DNA of 64,000 nt from Sabethes cyaneus. Lineage: Eukaryota; Arthropoda; Insecta; Diptera; Culicidae. The stretch spans positions 197,344,911-197,408,910 of the forward strand of contig NC_071354.1 in the NCBI RefSeq assembly GCF_943734655.1, given 5' to 3'. Positions 37,640 through 49,254 of this stretch are shown here, piece after piece; positions within the stretch are counted from its first letter, which is position 1; each line of letters begins with the position of its first letter. The notes below the pieces were generated by a model. That model was given only the letters and a program-made list of their open reading frames with translations, searched no databases and had not been told where the DNA came from. Both the position numbers and the translations under genes were made by a program.

Positions 37640-38488
37640 GATTTTCTCCATCAGCTTAAGAAGCGTTGAAGTTAGACTTATCGGTTTTGTCTCTTTTGTC
37701 AGCCTTAGGTATGAACACCACCATTACTTTTCGCCAATACCCCAAAGTGAACCTGGCTCGAAAGAGGTTGATGAGCTCGGACATTATAACCCCGTCCGTT
37801 TTTTTGTAAGAAAATGGGTAGAATACCATCCGGACCTGGAGATTTCATTGGTTCAAAAGAGGTGAGTGCCGAGCGAATGCTGAGCGTGCAAGTAGAACCG
37901 AATCATTTGGCACATTGTGAAATGACTCATTCCACTGTTGCCCGCCTATATCTTGTCCAGTGGTCACTGTCGAACCAGGGAAGTGCGTGTTCATCAGAAC
38001 TTCCAGAGTTTCCCTGGTGGTAACAGTGAGACTCCCATCCTCTTTTTTCAATTGCCCTAGACCATTGCAGTGGTCCTTGGACCTCGCTTTCTGCAGACGC
38101 GTAGCCTCTGGCAGAGTTTGAATGCTTTCGCAAAATTTAACTCGTGATTTCCTTTTGGCTTTGCTTAGCTCAGCGTTGTATTTGGTGAGGGAAGCTCTGT
38201 AGTCTTCCCAGTTAGACGTTACTTTGGCCCTGTTGAACAGACGCCTTGCCTTCCGACGGAGATTGCTAAGCATCTCATTCCACCAGGGCACATCACGGCA
38301 AACTGTTCGCGTGTTCACGGGACAGTTTGTGTTATACGCGTCTGTGATCCTACATTGCAGGTCACTTGCGGCGATATCCAGCTCAACTGGAGTTCGTATA
38401 TTATTGTGACACGAATTACGTGAGGCAATCAGATGATCCCTAAAGCAGCTCCAATTGGTTTTTCTCGGATTCCTGAATTGTTCTCTCT
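37640..38488 (-). pseudogene. Non-LTR linker and RT N-terminal region
   Basis: The frame resumes with NPRKTNWSCFRDHLIASRNS, then VNTRTVCRDVPWWNEML, NLRRKARRLFNRAK and SFEPMKSPGPDGILPIFLQK. KSPGPDGI is RT block 1 of non-LTR elements. Frameshifts follow as the reading passes through SLTSTLLKLMEKITDN, then the inserted sequence begins below 37625. It links the endonuclease at 38489-39190 with the RT at 35752-36660. Confidence 0.8.
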
Positions 38489-39190
38489 TTAAAGGATTAA
38501 CCTCGATGTCGGAAATGATATGAAACTTGGTTCATCAGAGACATGCCAATTTTTGACTTTCTCATCTATAAAGGCGCTACATAGAGTAAGGTCTAGGACC
38601 TCTTGTCTGATAGCGTTTATAAAGGTGGAGTCATTCCCTACATTGATTACATTGACATCGTTAGAAGTAAGATATTCAAGTAGGTACTCACCCCTGTTAT
38701 TTGTGTCCGAGCTGCCCCATATCGTGTGGTGCGCATTTGCGTCGCAGCCTATCACGTACGGCTTGTTGACGGCCCTGCAGTACCGCACAAGTTCAGCAAC
38801 CTCGGGCGGTGGTATTTCGTCCTTGTCCCCTGGAAAGTAGGCGGACGCAACGACTGTCTCCTGCTTCCCTATAGTCGTCGGGATTACCACCGTAATGGCA
38901 ACGACATCGCGTTGGATGAATTCTGTAATTGGAGAAAATGTTATTTTCTTATTTAACAGAATGGCAGTCCTCGGCTTGGACTGTGTATTACAATAGATCA
39001 ACTTACTATTAGCGCCGAATAGACCGAGGATTGTGGTATCGTTAATCTATGACTCCTGGATCAGAGCAGCACTCAGCTGCTCATTGGTGAACCTCCGGCT
39101 TAGGACACTAGATGCGCCCTTGGCATGGTGGAGGTTCGCCTGAACGCAGCGAAAGCTGCTTATTTTGAGGCAGAATTACCGTTTTCAGCT
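38489..39190 (-). pseudogene. Non-LTR AP-endonuclease domain
   Basis: From the 5' side the frame reads CVQANLHHAKGASSVLSRRF, then QES*IND (stop near 39047 where family members have Trp), then IYCNTQSKPRTAILLNK. The metal-binding/catalytic blocks are FPGDKDEIPPPEV, GCDANAHHTIWGSSDTNNRG, NVINVGNDSTFI, LDLTLCS and VSDEPSF. These are hallmarks of the APE-type nuclease that nicks target DNA for target-primed reverse transcription. The terminal SDHR block is frameshifted after SDEPSF. Confidence 0.85.
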
Positions 39191-39885
39191 TGATCCAATG
39201 ATGGATTCGTCCGATTAATCGAATTTTTAAACGAAATATTCGAATATTTGTATTCGAATACTACTAGCACGAATACTGAATTAATCGATTAGAGCGTACA
39301 ACGCTAACCGATTAATCGGTAATCAAATAAATGAAAATTTCGGACATCACTAAATGATACGTTTCAAGTTTCCTATGAAACCGTGCAATTTTTATTGAAA
39401 GTCATTCAAACTTTAGTTTAAAATTTAAAATTAGTTTTAATTCATTTTCCAATTCTTGTTGATTTTTAGCTTACTTTACCTGAACGTTGCGTTGAACGGT
39501 AAGTACATAATGGTGCCTGGATTAATAAGTACCGTCAAAGCAAAATGCACTCTTTTCGTTTCTGAACAAAACAATATTACTCCACGGCTAGTGGCATTTT
39601 TAGACCTGTAACTCAAAATCAAAAATTATATTTTACGTCTTTTCACAAGGAAAAAGAGCTTATTACCCCAGGTTTAAGGGGTGTTTCGAAGCAATTCTTC
39701 AACAGACTCTACCTTTTTACTTTTTTGCTTAACCTTAAGCCCTCAGGTATTGTTATAATTAGAGCAAGAAAATTACAGTGAAGACAGAGCGTGTCTTCCC
39801 GGCGATACGCCAAATTTATCCGGGTAAGGCGTTTCAGTTGGTTAGGTTATTTGTTTTCCCACCCAATCTAGGAGGCTTTATTATA
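39191..39885. other. Intergenic AT-rich DNA
   Basis: CGATTAATCG/ATTCGAATA motifs with self-inverse character occur at 39211-39330. Nothing coding is seen. Confidence 0.3.
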
Positions 39886-40483
39886 CAGTAGACTCTCGGA
39901 AAAGTTAATCGATTGGGGAATGGGTCGATTAACTTTTCCGAAACATTAACTTTTCTGAGTAGTCCTAAGAGTCATCGAAAATGATAAATACAAAAGCGAA
40001 AAATATATTCTCGGATACAGGATATACAATTTTAGGAATCTGGAAGTTGTAATGTAAAGAAATATGTAGCAAGATCCTTATGAAATGATACTTAGGTCCT
40101 CTCAGTAAATTTAAAATACTTTTGCATTTAAAATTCAATCTGAGATGCCGCTTTTCCAGTTTGTTATCAAAAATCCTGAAGCAACTATGTGGCCGTATTG
40201 AACTAATACTACAACTGTCCGGTACAAGAGTTTAATTTTATCCCAGCTATGATGATACTCTATGTGAAGTTGTGGAAAGGCGATAATAAACCGAAAAATG
40301 AGAAATAAAGATAAAAGGAAACACACGCGTGTGAATGAACGCTTTGGACAACCAATAAATTTAAACTCTCAGAAAAGTTAAGCCAAAAATTAACTTTTTA
40401 GAGCGTTGCATGAGAGCTAATATTCGCTTAACTTTTCTGAACAATTAACTTTTCAGAGAGATAACTTTTCCGAGAGTCTACTG
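39886..40483. mobile_element. pogo-like MITE (598 bp)
   Basis: TIRs CAGTAGACTCTCGGAAAAGT and inverted CAGTAGACTCTCGGAAAAGT are identical over the first 20 bp. TA flanks both ends (39884-39885, 40484-40485). Internal repeats of TTAACTTTTC(C/T)GA occur near both ends. The CAGTnGACTCTC terminus is of pogo/Tigger type. No transposase frame exists. Confidence 0.93.
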
Positions 40484-40485
40484 TA

Positions 40486-41499
40486 CTTAGAATCTAATTA
40501 ACAACCATAGTATTGTTCCGACTCCAATCCAGTTGTCCAGTCCAACGATCATTTCTCTGCATTTTTCAAAAACCTTGCAAATGTTCCTAATCAATTCTGG
40601 GAGAAAAACATTATAAAAGGTCATGTGAGACTTACTAACTGTGTCACGATGAATGATGTACATCTATGAAATGTTATGTTTCGTTACCTCCGTTTACGCA
40701 AGGAACATCAAAGTTTATTGCGTTCAATTCTATATGATCCAAACTGTCACAAATGGTTACATACTTGACAAACACATTTTACGTTCAGGACATCAAATTC
40801 GAAGTCGTGGTCACTGTGTTTTAGAAATAGAAATGAACTAAATCACAGGTATAGTTGTCGTCCCAGACTGGGGAAACTAATCTGTGATGCCACATGATTG
40901 GTTGATTCATCAATTATGACTATGCTTAACGTTTATGCATTTATCCATAGTGGATAGTTAAAATTGAATTTTGTTAACTTTATAAGAGATTTGGAGAAAG
41001 AATTTTGACCGACTGATATAAATACCTTTCGAATTGACTGAGATATGAGCGAGTTATTTGCGGTCAAAACCTATCATTGTTTCGTGGCGCTCGCATTTTT
41101 AGATTTTTTATCATCCTACCTTAGCTACTTTCCTATAAGACGTAGTCCTACATCAAAATTATGACAACATTATGTGCTCATAGAAAAAAGGTTGTATTTC
41201 AGTATATTTCGAATGGTTATATTTTTGTTGACGTAGGATTACGCCTAACCGCAGGGTATTAAAAGACTTTCGAAAGCTTATGACGAGCTTTTTAAACATA
41301 AACTGCGACACGCATTTGTTGCCAAATTCGAAATCCCAATGTACTCAAACTGATATTCTCTATAAGGAAAGACAGTCATGAATTACAGCTTAGGTTGCCA
41401 GCAAAAAGATATTTCATTTCACCAAATATTCAAAAGTCCAAACCTCGACATCAGTGTCACGAAAATATACCTGTTGAACGCTAATATACTGTTTCTGTT
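40486..41499. other. Intergenic AT-rich DNA
   Basis: Repeat-like AT-rich sequence; CGTAGTCCTACATCAAAA near 41140 and GACGTAGGATTACGCC near 41230 are loosely inverted. No gene recognised. Confidence 0.3.
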
Positions 41500-42499
41500 C
41501 GCTCTAAACAGAAATTAAAGCCCTCAAAACCACTGATTCGATACCAGCGGTTCCACCTAGTGACAAAACGGAAAAACTATCACCCTCACTGGGACAGGAC
41601 CTTGGCCCGTACCGAAGGCATACATATCGTTGTAGTAGGCAATAAAAATATTAGCGATGCTTTTTCAGACCCATTAATGCGCTCATTCAGCTCAAAACCA
41701 AACCGACCGAGCTGAGACGAGAATGCATTTGAGTATCGAGGGAAAAAAACTTACCCACCGTCGAATCGTCGAAAAAGATCAACGACGAACATGCCTAAAG
41801 AGGATCGCCCGATTAGAGCTACTCGATCCCGACCATACCCGCATACCTGAGTCAACGTTTGAACGAGACACCGTCCATAACATCAGCTTGTCTGACTATT
41901 TTGCTACCTGTTAGTAGATTTTTTGTTTCGGTTTGAGGTTCGCCATCCTTTTGCTCTCTCCCCGTTAAACTGTCGGGAATTGAAAATTTTTAGGACCCAA
42001 ATTCGCGAAATTATATGACGTATTCTGCATCCTTCAGCGAATGCTTCCTTTCTATACCGGCATAGAAAGTGCACACGTTTAACCCATACCCCCGCTCGGT
42101 ATCCAACATTGTCCACGGCACGCAGGACGACAACGTGATTCAGAATTCCGCCCGTTGCACCTTCGCCCGAGCCTATCTAACGCTGCCGCATTCCACAACA
42201 GAGTCAGCTTCATTCAAGCGGTAAGCAGCCTGTTGCTCATCCTTCTCTTTTGCACCGACAACGCCGATTATCCTCGCGTGTCAGTCATCCGGCCTTCCCT
42301 GTCCCGCTCTGACTTACCCATCCTAGCGCGCATCGTTTCGCACACCAAAGGCCGAAGCCGACTCGTGCGCCCCGGCAAACACTCCGAATATCGTACAGTG
42401 CGGTGCGGTGCTCTCAGCAAGCACACGTTACACGCACACAAACGCATCCCGGTGCAAACGATAGGTAGCAACTGTAGGCAGCGAAACAAGTGCAAAGCA
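41500..42499. promoter_or_regulatory. Proximal upstream region of hairy
   Basis: This is low-repeat, GC-rich sequence between the repeat-bearing DNA below 41.4 kb and the presumed hairy leader. ORFs here (for example 42155-42511) show no recognisable domain. The position suggests proximal cis-regulatory DNA; no specific binding site is claimed. Confidence 0.35.
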
Positions 42500-43020
42500 G
42501 AATCTCGCTAACCGAACTCGAGCTAGTCGTCCGCTGCGATCAGCTTCGTTCAGAATCGTTTCAACACTCGACCGGTTAACACGCCAGCTCTCAAAGTGCT
42601 CTCTCGGCTTTTGTCGTTCGCAGTTCGCAGTTGGTAGCTGAAAATAAAATTTGAAAAATCAGCGCAAAGTCGGCCGTGAGACGGAAAAGAGCCGCGTACA
42701 GACAAAAAGCAGAAGATCCCTCGTGAAACGCGAAAGTGATAAATTGTATTTACGGATTCTGTGACAAAGTGTAAATTGTGCCAACAGATAATATGCCATT
42801 GAGGAAATCATCATCGGTGTGACAGAACAGAAAGTGCCTTGAGAAAAAAAAAACTATTTAACAGTGAAGCATCGGAGGTTGTGATAAAAAATAAAAACGA
42901 TTGGAATCAGTTTTGATAAAAAAAAGTGAAAGTTTTAAACCAGAAGAAGCCTAGAGCTGCAGTATTTACAAGGATTAAAACAGAACTGTGGATAAACTGC
43001 AGTGCTAGAAACTAAGCAGG
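42500..43020 (+). promoter_or_regulatory. Likely hairy promoter and 5' UTR
   Basis: This stretch directly precedes the hairy ATG and is repeat-free. It shifts from GC-rich (42100-42640) to A-rich leader-like sequence (42640-43020) with several in-frame stops and no long ORF. I see no clear TATA box. TCAG-type initiator-like sequences occur near 42540-42560, but none can be chosen from sequence alone. The ATG context is gcaggATGG. Confidence 0.5.
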
Positions 43021-44820
43021 ATGGTTGCCGGAACAGGAGCCTCCCAGCAGCAGGTTGGCGCTACGCCGACCACTTCGCAGATGCCTCCAAGTGAGCAGCC
43101 GGTTGTGAAGCGACCGGGCGACAATCGCAGGGTAAGTGTCCCCATCAGACAGAATAAGATGATCAACAATCTTTAGCAACGATAAATTTCAAAAATGAAG
43201 TTCCCGACCCACGATGAGCTATCAAAGTTAATAACTTTTTTGCTCTCAAAAGTCCCACTCGCTTTAAAATTTCCGGGCAATTTTACGCGGTGACAAAAAT
43301 TCGCAATTCGAGTGCATATTTTGAGACAAATCGGCACTGCGTGGTTGGTTGTTCGTTAGACATGGAACTACACATATGGGTTTGCGGGGGATTTAACAGT
43401 GCGATGGCAGCGATTGAAATTAAATGTGACAAACATTTTGAGCTGCCACCACCTTTGCCACCTTGTCGCAACCGGCGCTGGGTTTGCCTTATGGCCCCGG
43501 ATATCGGTCCGCTTACGAAAATCCGGGGTTTGATGTTCATAAATCAACACTTTTTGGCCGAGCGGTAACCGATCTTGGCACGGTCGTACTGGCTGCCACC
43601 CGCCTCTGAGTACAGTGGATCATATTTTTAGATTTATCGTTGTGTTTTGCCTAAGAGCTACCAGACTCCCCATCCCCCCCTTGTATAAAAGCCGCGAACA
43701 TTGTTGGCGATTTGATTTACGAGCTGTGCTAACGTAAATTTTGTTTTATTTTCCTTCTTTTCACAGAGTAACAAGCCCATCATGGAAAAGAAGCGCCGCG
43801 CTCGGATCAACAATAGTTTGAACGAGCTGAAAATCATTATCCTGGATGCCATGAAAAAAGACGTAAGTTTAGTTTTTGTTACAAATCTTCCAACTACTGC
43901 GGAAAATATTGGTCTTGAACCACCCAAGTTTCTTAACTTACAAAAAATTGATTTCTGACCTTTTGCTTTCCTCTCTAAATTTACAGCCAGCTCGTCACTC
44001 CAAACTGGAGAAAGCTGATATTCTGGAAATGACTGTCAATTATTTCCGCAATCTTCAACGGCAGCAAAATGTCGTATCGCAGGCTACGGATCCAAATGTC
44101 ATGAATAAATTCAAGTCCGGTTACAACGAGTGCATCCAAGAGGTCAGCCGCTTTGCCGACATGGAACCAATGACACGCCGCCGCCTGCTAGCTCACCTGA
44201 GCAATTGTATCAACGGAGTAAAAACCCACTTCCCAAAACCACGCCAGCCGTCTGTCCAGGTGCACATATTGCCTTCGCCACCAAGTTCTCCAGAGCAAGA
44301 TCATCTGGCCCAACCGCACCCAGCCCAAATCAATGCAGTGCAAACTGGAAACGGCGTTTTCTTCACCAACCAAATTGGATCCAGCGTTCAGCTCGTCCCA
44401 ACCAAGCTCCCAAATGGAAGTTTAGCATTCGTCCTACCGCAAGCAATCCCAGCAGCTACAGCGCCGGTTCCGATGCTAGTTCCCATACCGAGCCGTACGG
44501 CTTCCACCGGTTCAGCAGCATCCAGCCATTCGTCAGCATCCGCGTATGACCGCGTTCCACGCGAACATGCCACCTCGCCTTACTCTCCTCTGAGCCCAGC
44601 AAACTCTAGCTACGAACCCATGGATTGTCATTCTACCGGAACTCCTGAACAGCATCAATACCTCCACTCGCAACAGATGCGCTTCCAGCAGCAGCAACAG
44701 CAACAACAACAGCAACAGCGGGACTACAGTCCCGAAAGTCCCCTTTCATTGGTCATGAAAAAATCCTATCAGGACCCAAACCTCAACCAGGACGACAGCC
44801 AACCGTGGCGGCCGTGGTAA
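43021..44820 (+). CDS. h: hairy: bHLH-Orange transcriptional repressor (3 coding exons)
   Basis: Coding exons are 43021-43131, 43767-43862 and 43987-44820. Both introns are phase 0, with GTAAGT donors at 43132 and 43863 and AG acceptors ending at 43766 and 43986. The product is 346 aa, close to the Drosophila protein. The basic region (about 38-53) has the family proline (P41 in NKPIMEKKRRARIN). Helix-loop-helix runs to about residue 96, Orange covers about 108-148 (NKFKSGYNECIQEVSRF, RRRLLAHLSNCINGVK). Then come LPSPPSSPEQD (164-174), PTKLPNGS, RTASTGSA, PANSSYEPMD, an 11-glutamine run, PLSLVMKK and terminal WRPW, the Groucho-recruiting motif. These tail blocks separate hairy from deadpan and E(spl). 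By family knowledge it is a nuclear dimer binding N/E-box DNA and repressing segmentation and neurogenic targets. Helix 2 (NYFRNLQ) differs from the Drosophila KHLQELQ. Confidence 0.96.
43132..43766 (+). other. hairy intron 1
   Basis: This 635-bp intron has a GTAAGT donor and a pyrimidine-rich tract before CACAG. It separates the N-terminal leader from the basic region at the same place as in Drosophila hairy. The ORFs that cross it on both strands are chance frames. Confidence 0.9.
43863..43986 (+). other. hairy intron 2
   Basis: This 124-bp intron starts GTAAGT and ends TTTACAG. It splits the loop of the bHLH between MKKD and PARHSKLEK, a position conserved in the hairy family. Confidence 0.92.
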
Positions 44821-46780
44821 ATTCGGTCACACGTGTCGCGTGCGTTGAGTCACAAAACAATTAGTACCTTAGTCACCAAGCATCAAACGGAGCGCGACGA
44901 CAACGGTAGCCGGAAGTTCAAATGCGCTCGTGTCCACGAGCACCACCCAAGTGAACAATGTAGTGCTCTTCCACCGCAAACGTACGGTTCGCGTAAATCT
45001 CAAAGCAAATGCCTCTACTGAAATAGTTCAAATAGCGTGCCCCGCGTGTGTGTTTCTGTGCATGTATATGATAGCTAGACAACAACAATGTAGTTGACCG
45101 ATCGAGGTAACGAGAGGTTACGAACGCTCTGTGCCGACGCTCATGTGAGTTCGCTTTCCCACACTCGCCTGTACATATATTTACCGTAGCAAGCGGCGAC
45201 GGAATCGTACTAAAAGTGCCACGCCAAGTGAATGTGAGAGTAAGTGCGATCAACGTCAGCCGAGTGGCCAACCGGGGGCCAAACAGCGCGAACAGAGGCA
45301 GTAGTGGAAGCAACAAAAATGTGAATTTGCTACAAAGTGTGCAATTGAAGCGCACCCAGCTGAAAAGAAGACAAAGATAACAAGTAAAACGAAAAAGCCA
45401 GCCGCGCGCGGCACGAGGCAATTTATTTTTACTTTGAACGGTTTTTTTGTTGTTCAACCAACCACACCGCGCATATGGGTGAGTGAGCAAACGTTTGACC
45501 GAACAAATCAGCAAGTGGCAAAAGGGATGAAGTCGGCGCAGTGTACGGTCTTTTCGGGGGAGTGTGGAAGCGCGTGTGTGCCGAAAAATTGCGTTCTTCG
45601 TTTGTCGTGCTCGCTCACCAATCGCCACTTCCCTCGCGCTGTACGTCCGTCTGTCGAACGAAACGCGCGGACAATGGATCATAGAACACTACACGATTGA
45701 CGTTCCGTAACCTTGAGAAGGTGCCTAATGACTTACGCACGCTTACATCGCAGCACATACGGGGGTACGCTAATGCTAGTCATCCAAAAAATCGCGGGCC
45801 TTTTGCGGTTGTTATCCAACAGCGCTTCTGATTCATCCGGCTGCCGTTGACGTCGGTACCTGCTGCTAGTAGCAGCAGCAGTACTGCAAACACCATAAAA
45901 AAAGAGAAGAGGTAAACAAAAAAAAGTGTACCCAACCACTCCCTCTCTGCGTTAGAGGAGCAAGCAAAGTGGAATCGTAGCTGTGAATAATTTGTAAGGT
46001 TTATTAGCGTGATAAAAGCAATACTTTAAGTAAAACTGGAAAGGAGTTCAAAACTTTACAAAAAAAAACTAATATATTTCTAACCTACTGGTAGTAGCAA
46101 GCTTTTAGACACGTATCAGCCTAGGAAGTCAACACGAACAATCATGTGATTAGCTCTTAAAATTTTCGTTTAAGATCGTCTCAATCCATTTTTCGTTCAT
46201 CCAACAAAATTGATCCTCATTTTTTTTTGTTATACAAAAAAATACTTTGTCCCTAGGAGCCAACCTGTAAATATATAATTTTATATTTTTTCCACGAAAA
46301 AAAGCAACCAATAAGCGCGACATTAATCACAAATGTCTTCCATTAGCCAGGAAAGGAGATTGATTTTTTATTGCAGTGTGGTAGGAGAGTCCCAATATGT
46401 CATAGTCGCGAATCAATCATGATGTAGGGAAAAACAGCCGTTTCCATAATTTCGTCATCCTATTTTATTTTTTTTCTAGTATTTCGATTTAGATGTACGC
46501 TTCTAGCTTGTAAGATTAGATCATAGACGAGGAAAAAACAATAGGCATTATTATTTATAGAAGACACTACAACAAAAATACCCAAGATTGAAGCAATTTT
46601 AATTTGATTAGGAAAAAAAATCCTACAGCAATCGAAAATACATGCTTAGATTTATAGAAATTTTTATCTTATGATAGTGAGGATACTAAGAAAGCTATTT
46701 TAAAGAACATCAGAGAAAGTAATAGAAAGCAAAATCGATGAATATATAAAATATTTTACAAATGAAGTTCACTGGTTTTT
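44821..46780 (+). other. hairy 3' flank, probable 3' UTR in its first part
   Basis: Repeat-free, GC-balanced sequence follows the stop to about 45960, then AT-rich sequence to about 46780. The first kilobase is probably 3' UTR. I saw no canonical AATAAA up to about 46.75 kb, so the cleavage site is not placed; a variant AATATA lies near 46742. A 254-codon antisense ORF at 44918-45682 resembles no family and is treated as chance. Confidence 0.45.
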
Positions 46781-47824
46781 ATTTTGGATTCTCCGTTGTG
46801 AAACGATGTATGTACACTCCCTCCTGGCCTGACCGGGTCATTTGTACTGTTCTGCAAATTAGCGGAACCGCGAAGAAAAACCACAACAGCTCTCTGCTTT
46901 ACACCAGCATCGGTCTTTAACAATTTCTTAACCAGTCTCGTTTACTATTTCTTCAACTCAAAATATTCTGCACATAATCAATGTCACACAATGTGGGACA
47001 CACAGATCAATGCGAAAATTTTTCAATGACAGCATTAGAAAAGGAATGCGACAATGTTGCTTCTTTGATCTCTGGACTGACGTCCTTCGTCCTACGTCTC
47101 AGAAAAACAGGCAAAAGTTTTCTCATCCCAATAAGTTGGGGATTATCTGTTTCGATTAAAATAGGACTAAACGGACGTCCTGAAAGTAAACTGTATGGCA
47201 AAAGTGCGTTTTTTTCGATCAATTCAATTTATATGCTGTTGAAATTTATTTAAAACTGAAATCTTCTATAAACATGTAGATGATGGAGGATAGTATCCTA
47301 CTGGTCCTTTACGTAGTAGCTGTTTAACCTTCACGCAGTTACACTTCTGGTTCTATCTCGCTTGATATTCGTTCAACTTTTATGTAGCTGGTCTTAAAAG
47401 AACCGCATCATATTAATCTTTAATTTAAAAAGAATATATGAACAAGATTTGGTTCCATTTTCCCGACGATATTCCGGATCGCAGCGGAAATATTTTTCAC
47501 GTGCTCAACTGAGTACGCATCGTTTCTACCAGATTCAATACTCTATTTGACATTTTTCTAGGAAAAATTGCAAATGATTTGTTTAACTTCCTACAGTATT
47601 GTCTACAGAAAATTCGGAGTATGTAGGCAGTCTGATGAATTGCTATCTATAACGTGAAAAATAATTCTAATGCGATTTGGAAGATCTCCGAGAAAATAAC
47701 ATCAATTTTTTTCATTAAAGCCAATAAAATTTGAGATAAGTGTTATGTAACACGAAGAAATTTTAAAGGGAAGAAAGCCATAAGTGTAACAATTACGGGC
47801 CATCATTTTTTAACTGTAATTAGG
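46781..47824. other. Intergenic downstream of hairy
   Basis: AT-rich DNA; ORFs of up to 90 codons (46981-47253) have no domain. Nothing else is recognised. Confidence 0.3.
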
Positions 47825-47915
47825 TAAAAAAGAAAACTTTCCAATTAAATTCTACTATGTATCTGTCAAGAAAAATTATACGTAGTAGAAATTAATTGGA
47901 AAGTTTTCTTTTTTA
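47825..47915. repeat. 91-bp near-perfect hairpin
   Basis: Arms 47825-47861 and 47879-47915 pair over 37 positions with two mismatches; the loop is 17 nt. The stem contains AAGAAAACTTTCCAATTAA. Size and loop resemble a pre-miRNA-like hairpin, but the long A/T run at the stem base and near-perfect pairing also fit a tiny foldback MITE. Confidence 0.9.
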
Positions 47916-48186
47916 TTTAATTTCAGGTTTCGTATTCTACCAAGCCGCCCCAAAAACTTCAGTCAATCATTTTTTATGTCGAACACGAAACGATTGAATG
48001 AGGGATCACCATCAAAACAGTTAACATTCACTATCTGTTGGTCTTTTAATTGGAAGCCATTCAACTGGCTGGGACTGGGACATCTATTTGTTAAAAGTTA
48101 CTATTTTTCCAATTATTCCATCACAATGATTGACAGTTTCGAGTGTTCACTCTATTTATAAGAATATTGAGGAATGCGAATTAGTA

Positions 48187-48497
48187 CCCGGGTAACCAAT
48201 AAGCGTTTCCAATGCAATTTAAATGCAAGCCAATAAGCATTTAATTCGCCTTAAATGCTACTTAAATGCTATTTTGGCAAAATATGCGGCTATTTTACAG
48301 CTAGCCCTCTTATAGTGCTGGCAATGCTTATTTGCAGCTAGTTACAGACAAGAAGAATTTAAATAGAATTGTGAATGCCAATTTACAACAGTTATGTAGT
48401 TAAAAGGCTAATAAACCGCAATCTACAGTATAAAACGCCAGGGATGCTAATAAACGATTTATTTACTGCTTATACTAATGCTTATTAGTTACCTGGG
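48187..48497. mobile_element. TA-flanked MITE (311 bp)
   Basis: TIRs CCCGGGTAACCAATAAGC and inverted CCCAGGTAACTAATAAGC are flanked by TA (48185-48186, 48498-48499). Internal sequence is rich in AATGC and TTAAATGC repeats. The same type of end (CCCAAGTAAC) occurs at 61924 and 63122. Confidence 0.88.
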
Positions 48498-48499
48498 TA

Positions 48500-49254
48500 T
48501 TTAAATTGATAACTCGGAGTTATCCTATCTTTTAAATCTCACTAACCCTTTGTCTGTACTTTGGGGTCAATTTTACTTTGTTAGACCAGTGTCGAACCTT
48601 AAGACCAATTGTGAGGCAGGTTATATAGGACTTTGTATGCCAAACAATGGAATGCAAAACAAACGATTAAAACTTATAAATGTTGGTGGGGCCTGGGGCA
48701 GGACCGCCACATTAAGCAAAATCACCTGTGTAAAAAACCATTTAAATGAACAGTTGATCTACCAGCTATATGTAAAAATAGAGATATGAATATTTGTAAC
48801 GATTTTATATTTTTTTTTGCGTTCTAAAAATATATACGAATGGAGCTATATAAATATGACTCTGAAATAAAAAAATATAAAACGATGTAAAAAGATACAA
48901 AAATCGATGCTAAATTAACACACATTTCAGAATTTAAACGAAAATAATATCTAATTTCATCGACTGCCCCGAAATACTGGGAAAACTGCGATTCAACATC
49001 CCGACCCGAGTGATGTATCAATATGAGTTCTTCCGAAGATCGACTCACTGAATTACCTACTGAATGAACAACCCCTTAGCAATGTGTTGCAACCGTTTTA
49101 ACGAAGTTGCTCATATGTTTGATTTCGATATGATAAAGTGTGTTTTTAGACTAAGAGTTAGTTAGGTAATAAGTAATATGTCTGTGCGATATTCATATGT
49201 CTAAGATTAATAAACAAACAAAATTCACATTTAAATACCATAAAAGTAATACAA
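48500..49254. other. Intergenic AT-rich DNA
   Basis: No gene or repeat boundary recognised. Confidence 0.3.

Larger units (their letters stand above)
34544..39190 (-). mobile_element. I-like non-LTR retrotransposon, near-complete ORF2, broken
   Basis: Read on the minus strand from about 39190, the order is AP endonuclease, linker, RT, RNase H, C-terminal CCHC-like segment, 3' UTR and A-tail (poly-T at 34544-34553). This order with an RNase H marks an I/R1/LOA-group element. A CGCACTTTTACCCC-rich insertion of about 1 kb (36660-37625) splits the RT. Frameshifts, stops and a mutated YADD make it inactive. The first ORF (gag-like) and 5' UTR are missing, so it is 5'-truncated near 39190. Confidence 0.88.

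Noticed and set aside
44918..45682. 254-codon minus-strand ORF opposite the hairy 3' region
   Set aside because: No domain, hydrophobic low-complexity stretches and full overlap with the presumed 3' UTR; most likely a chance open frame.
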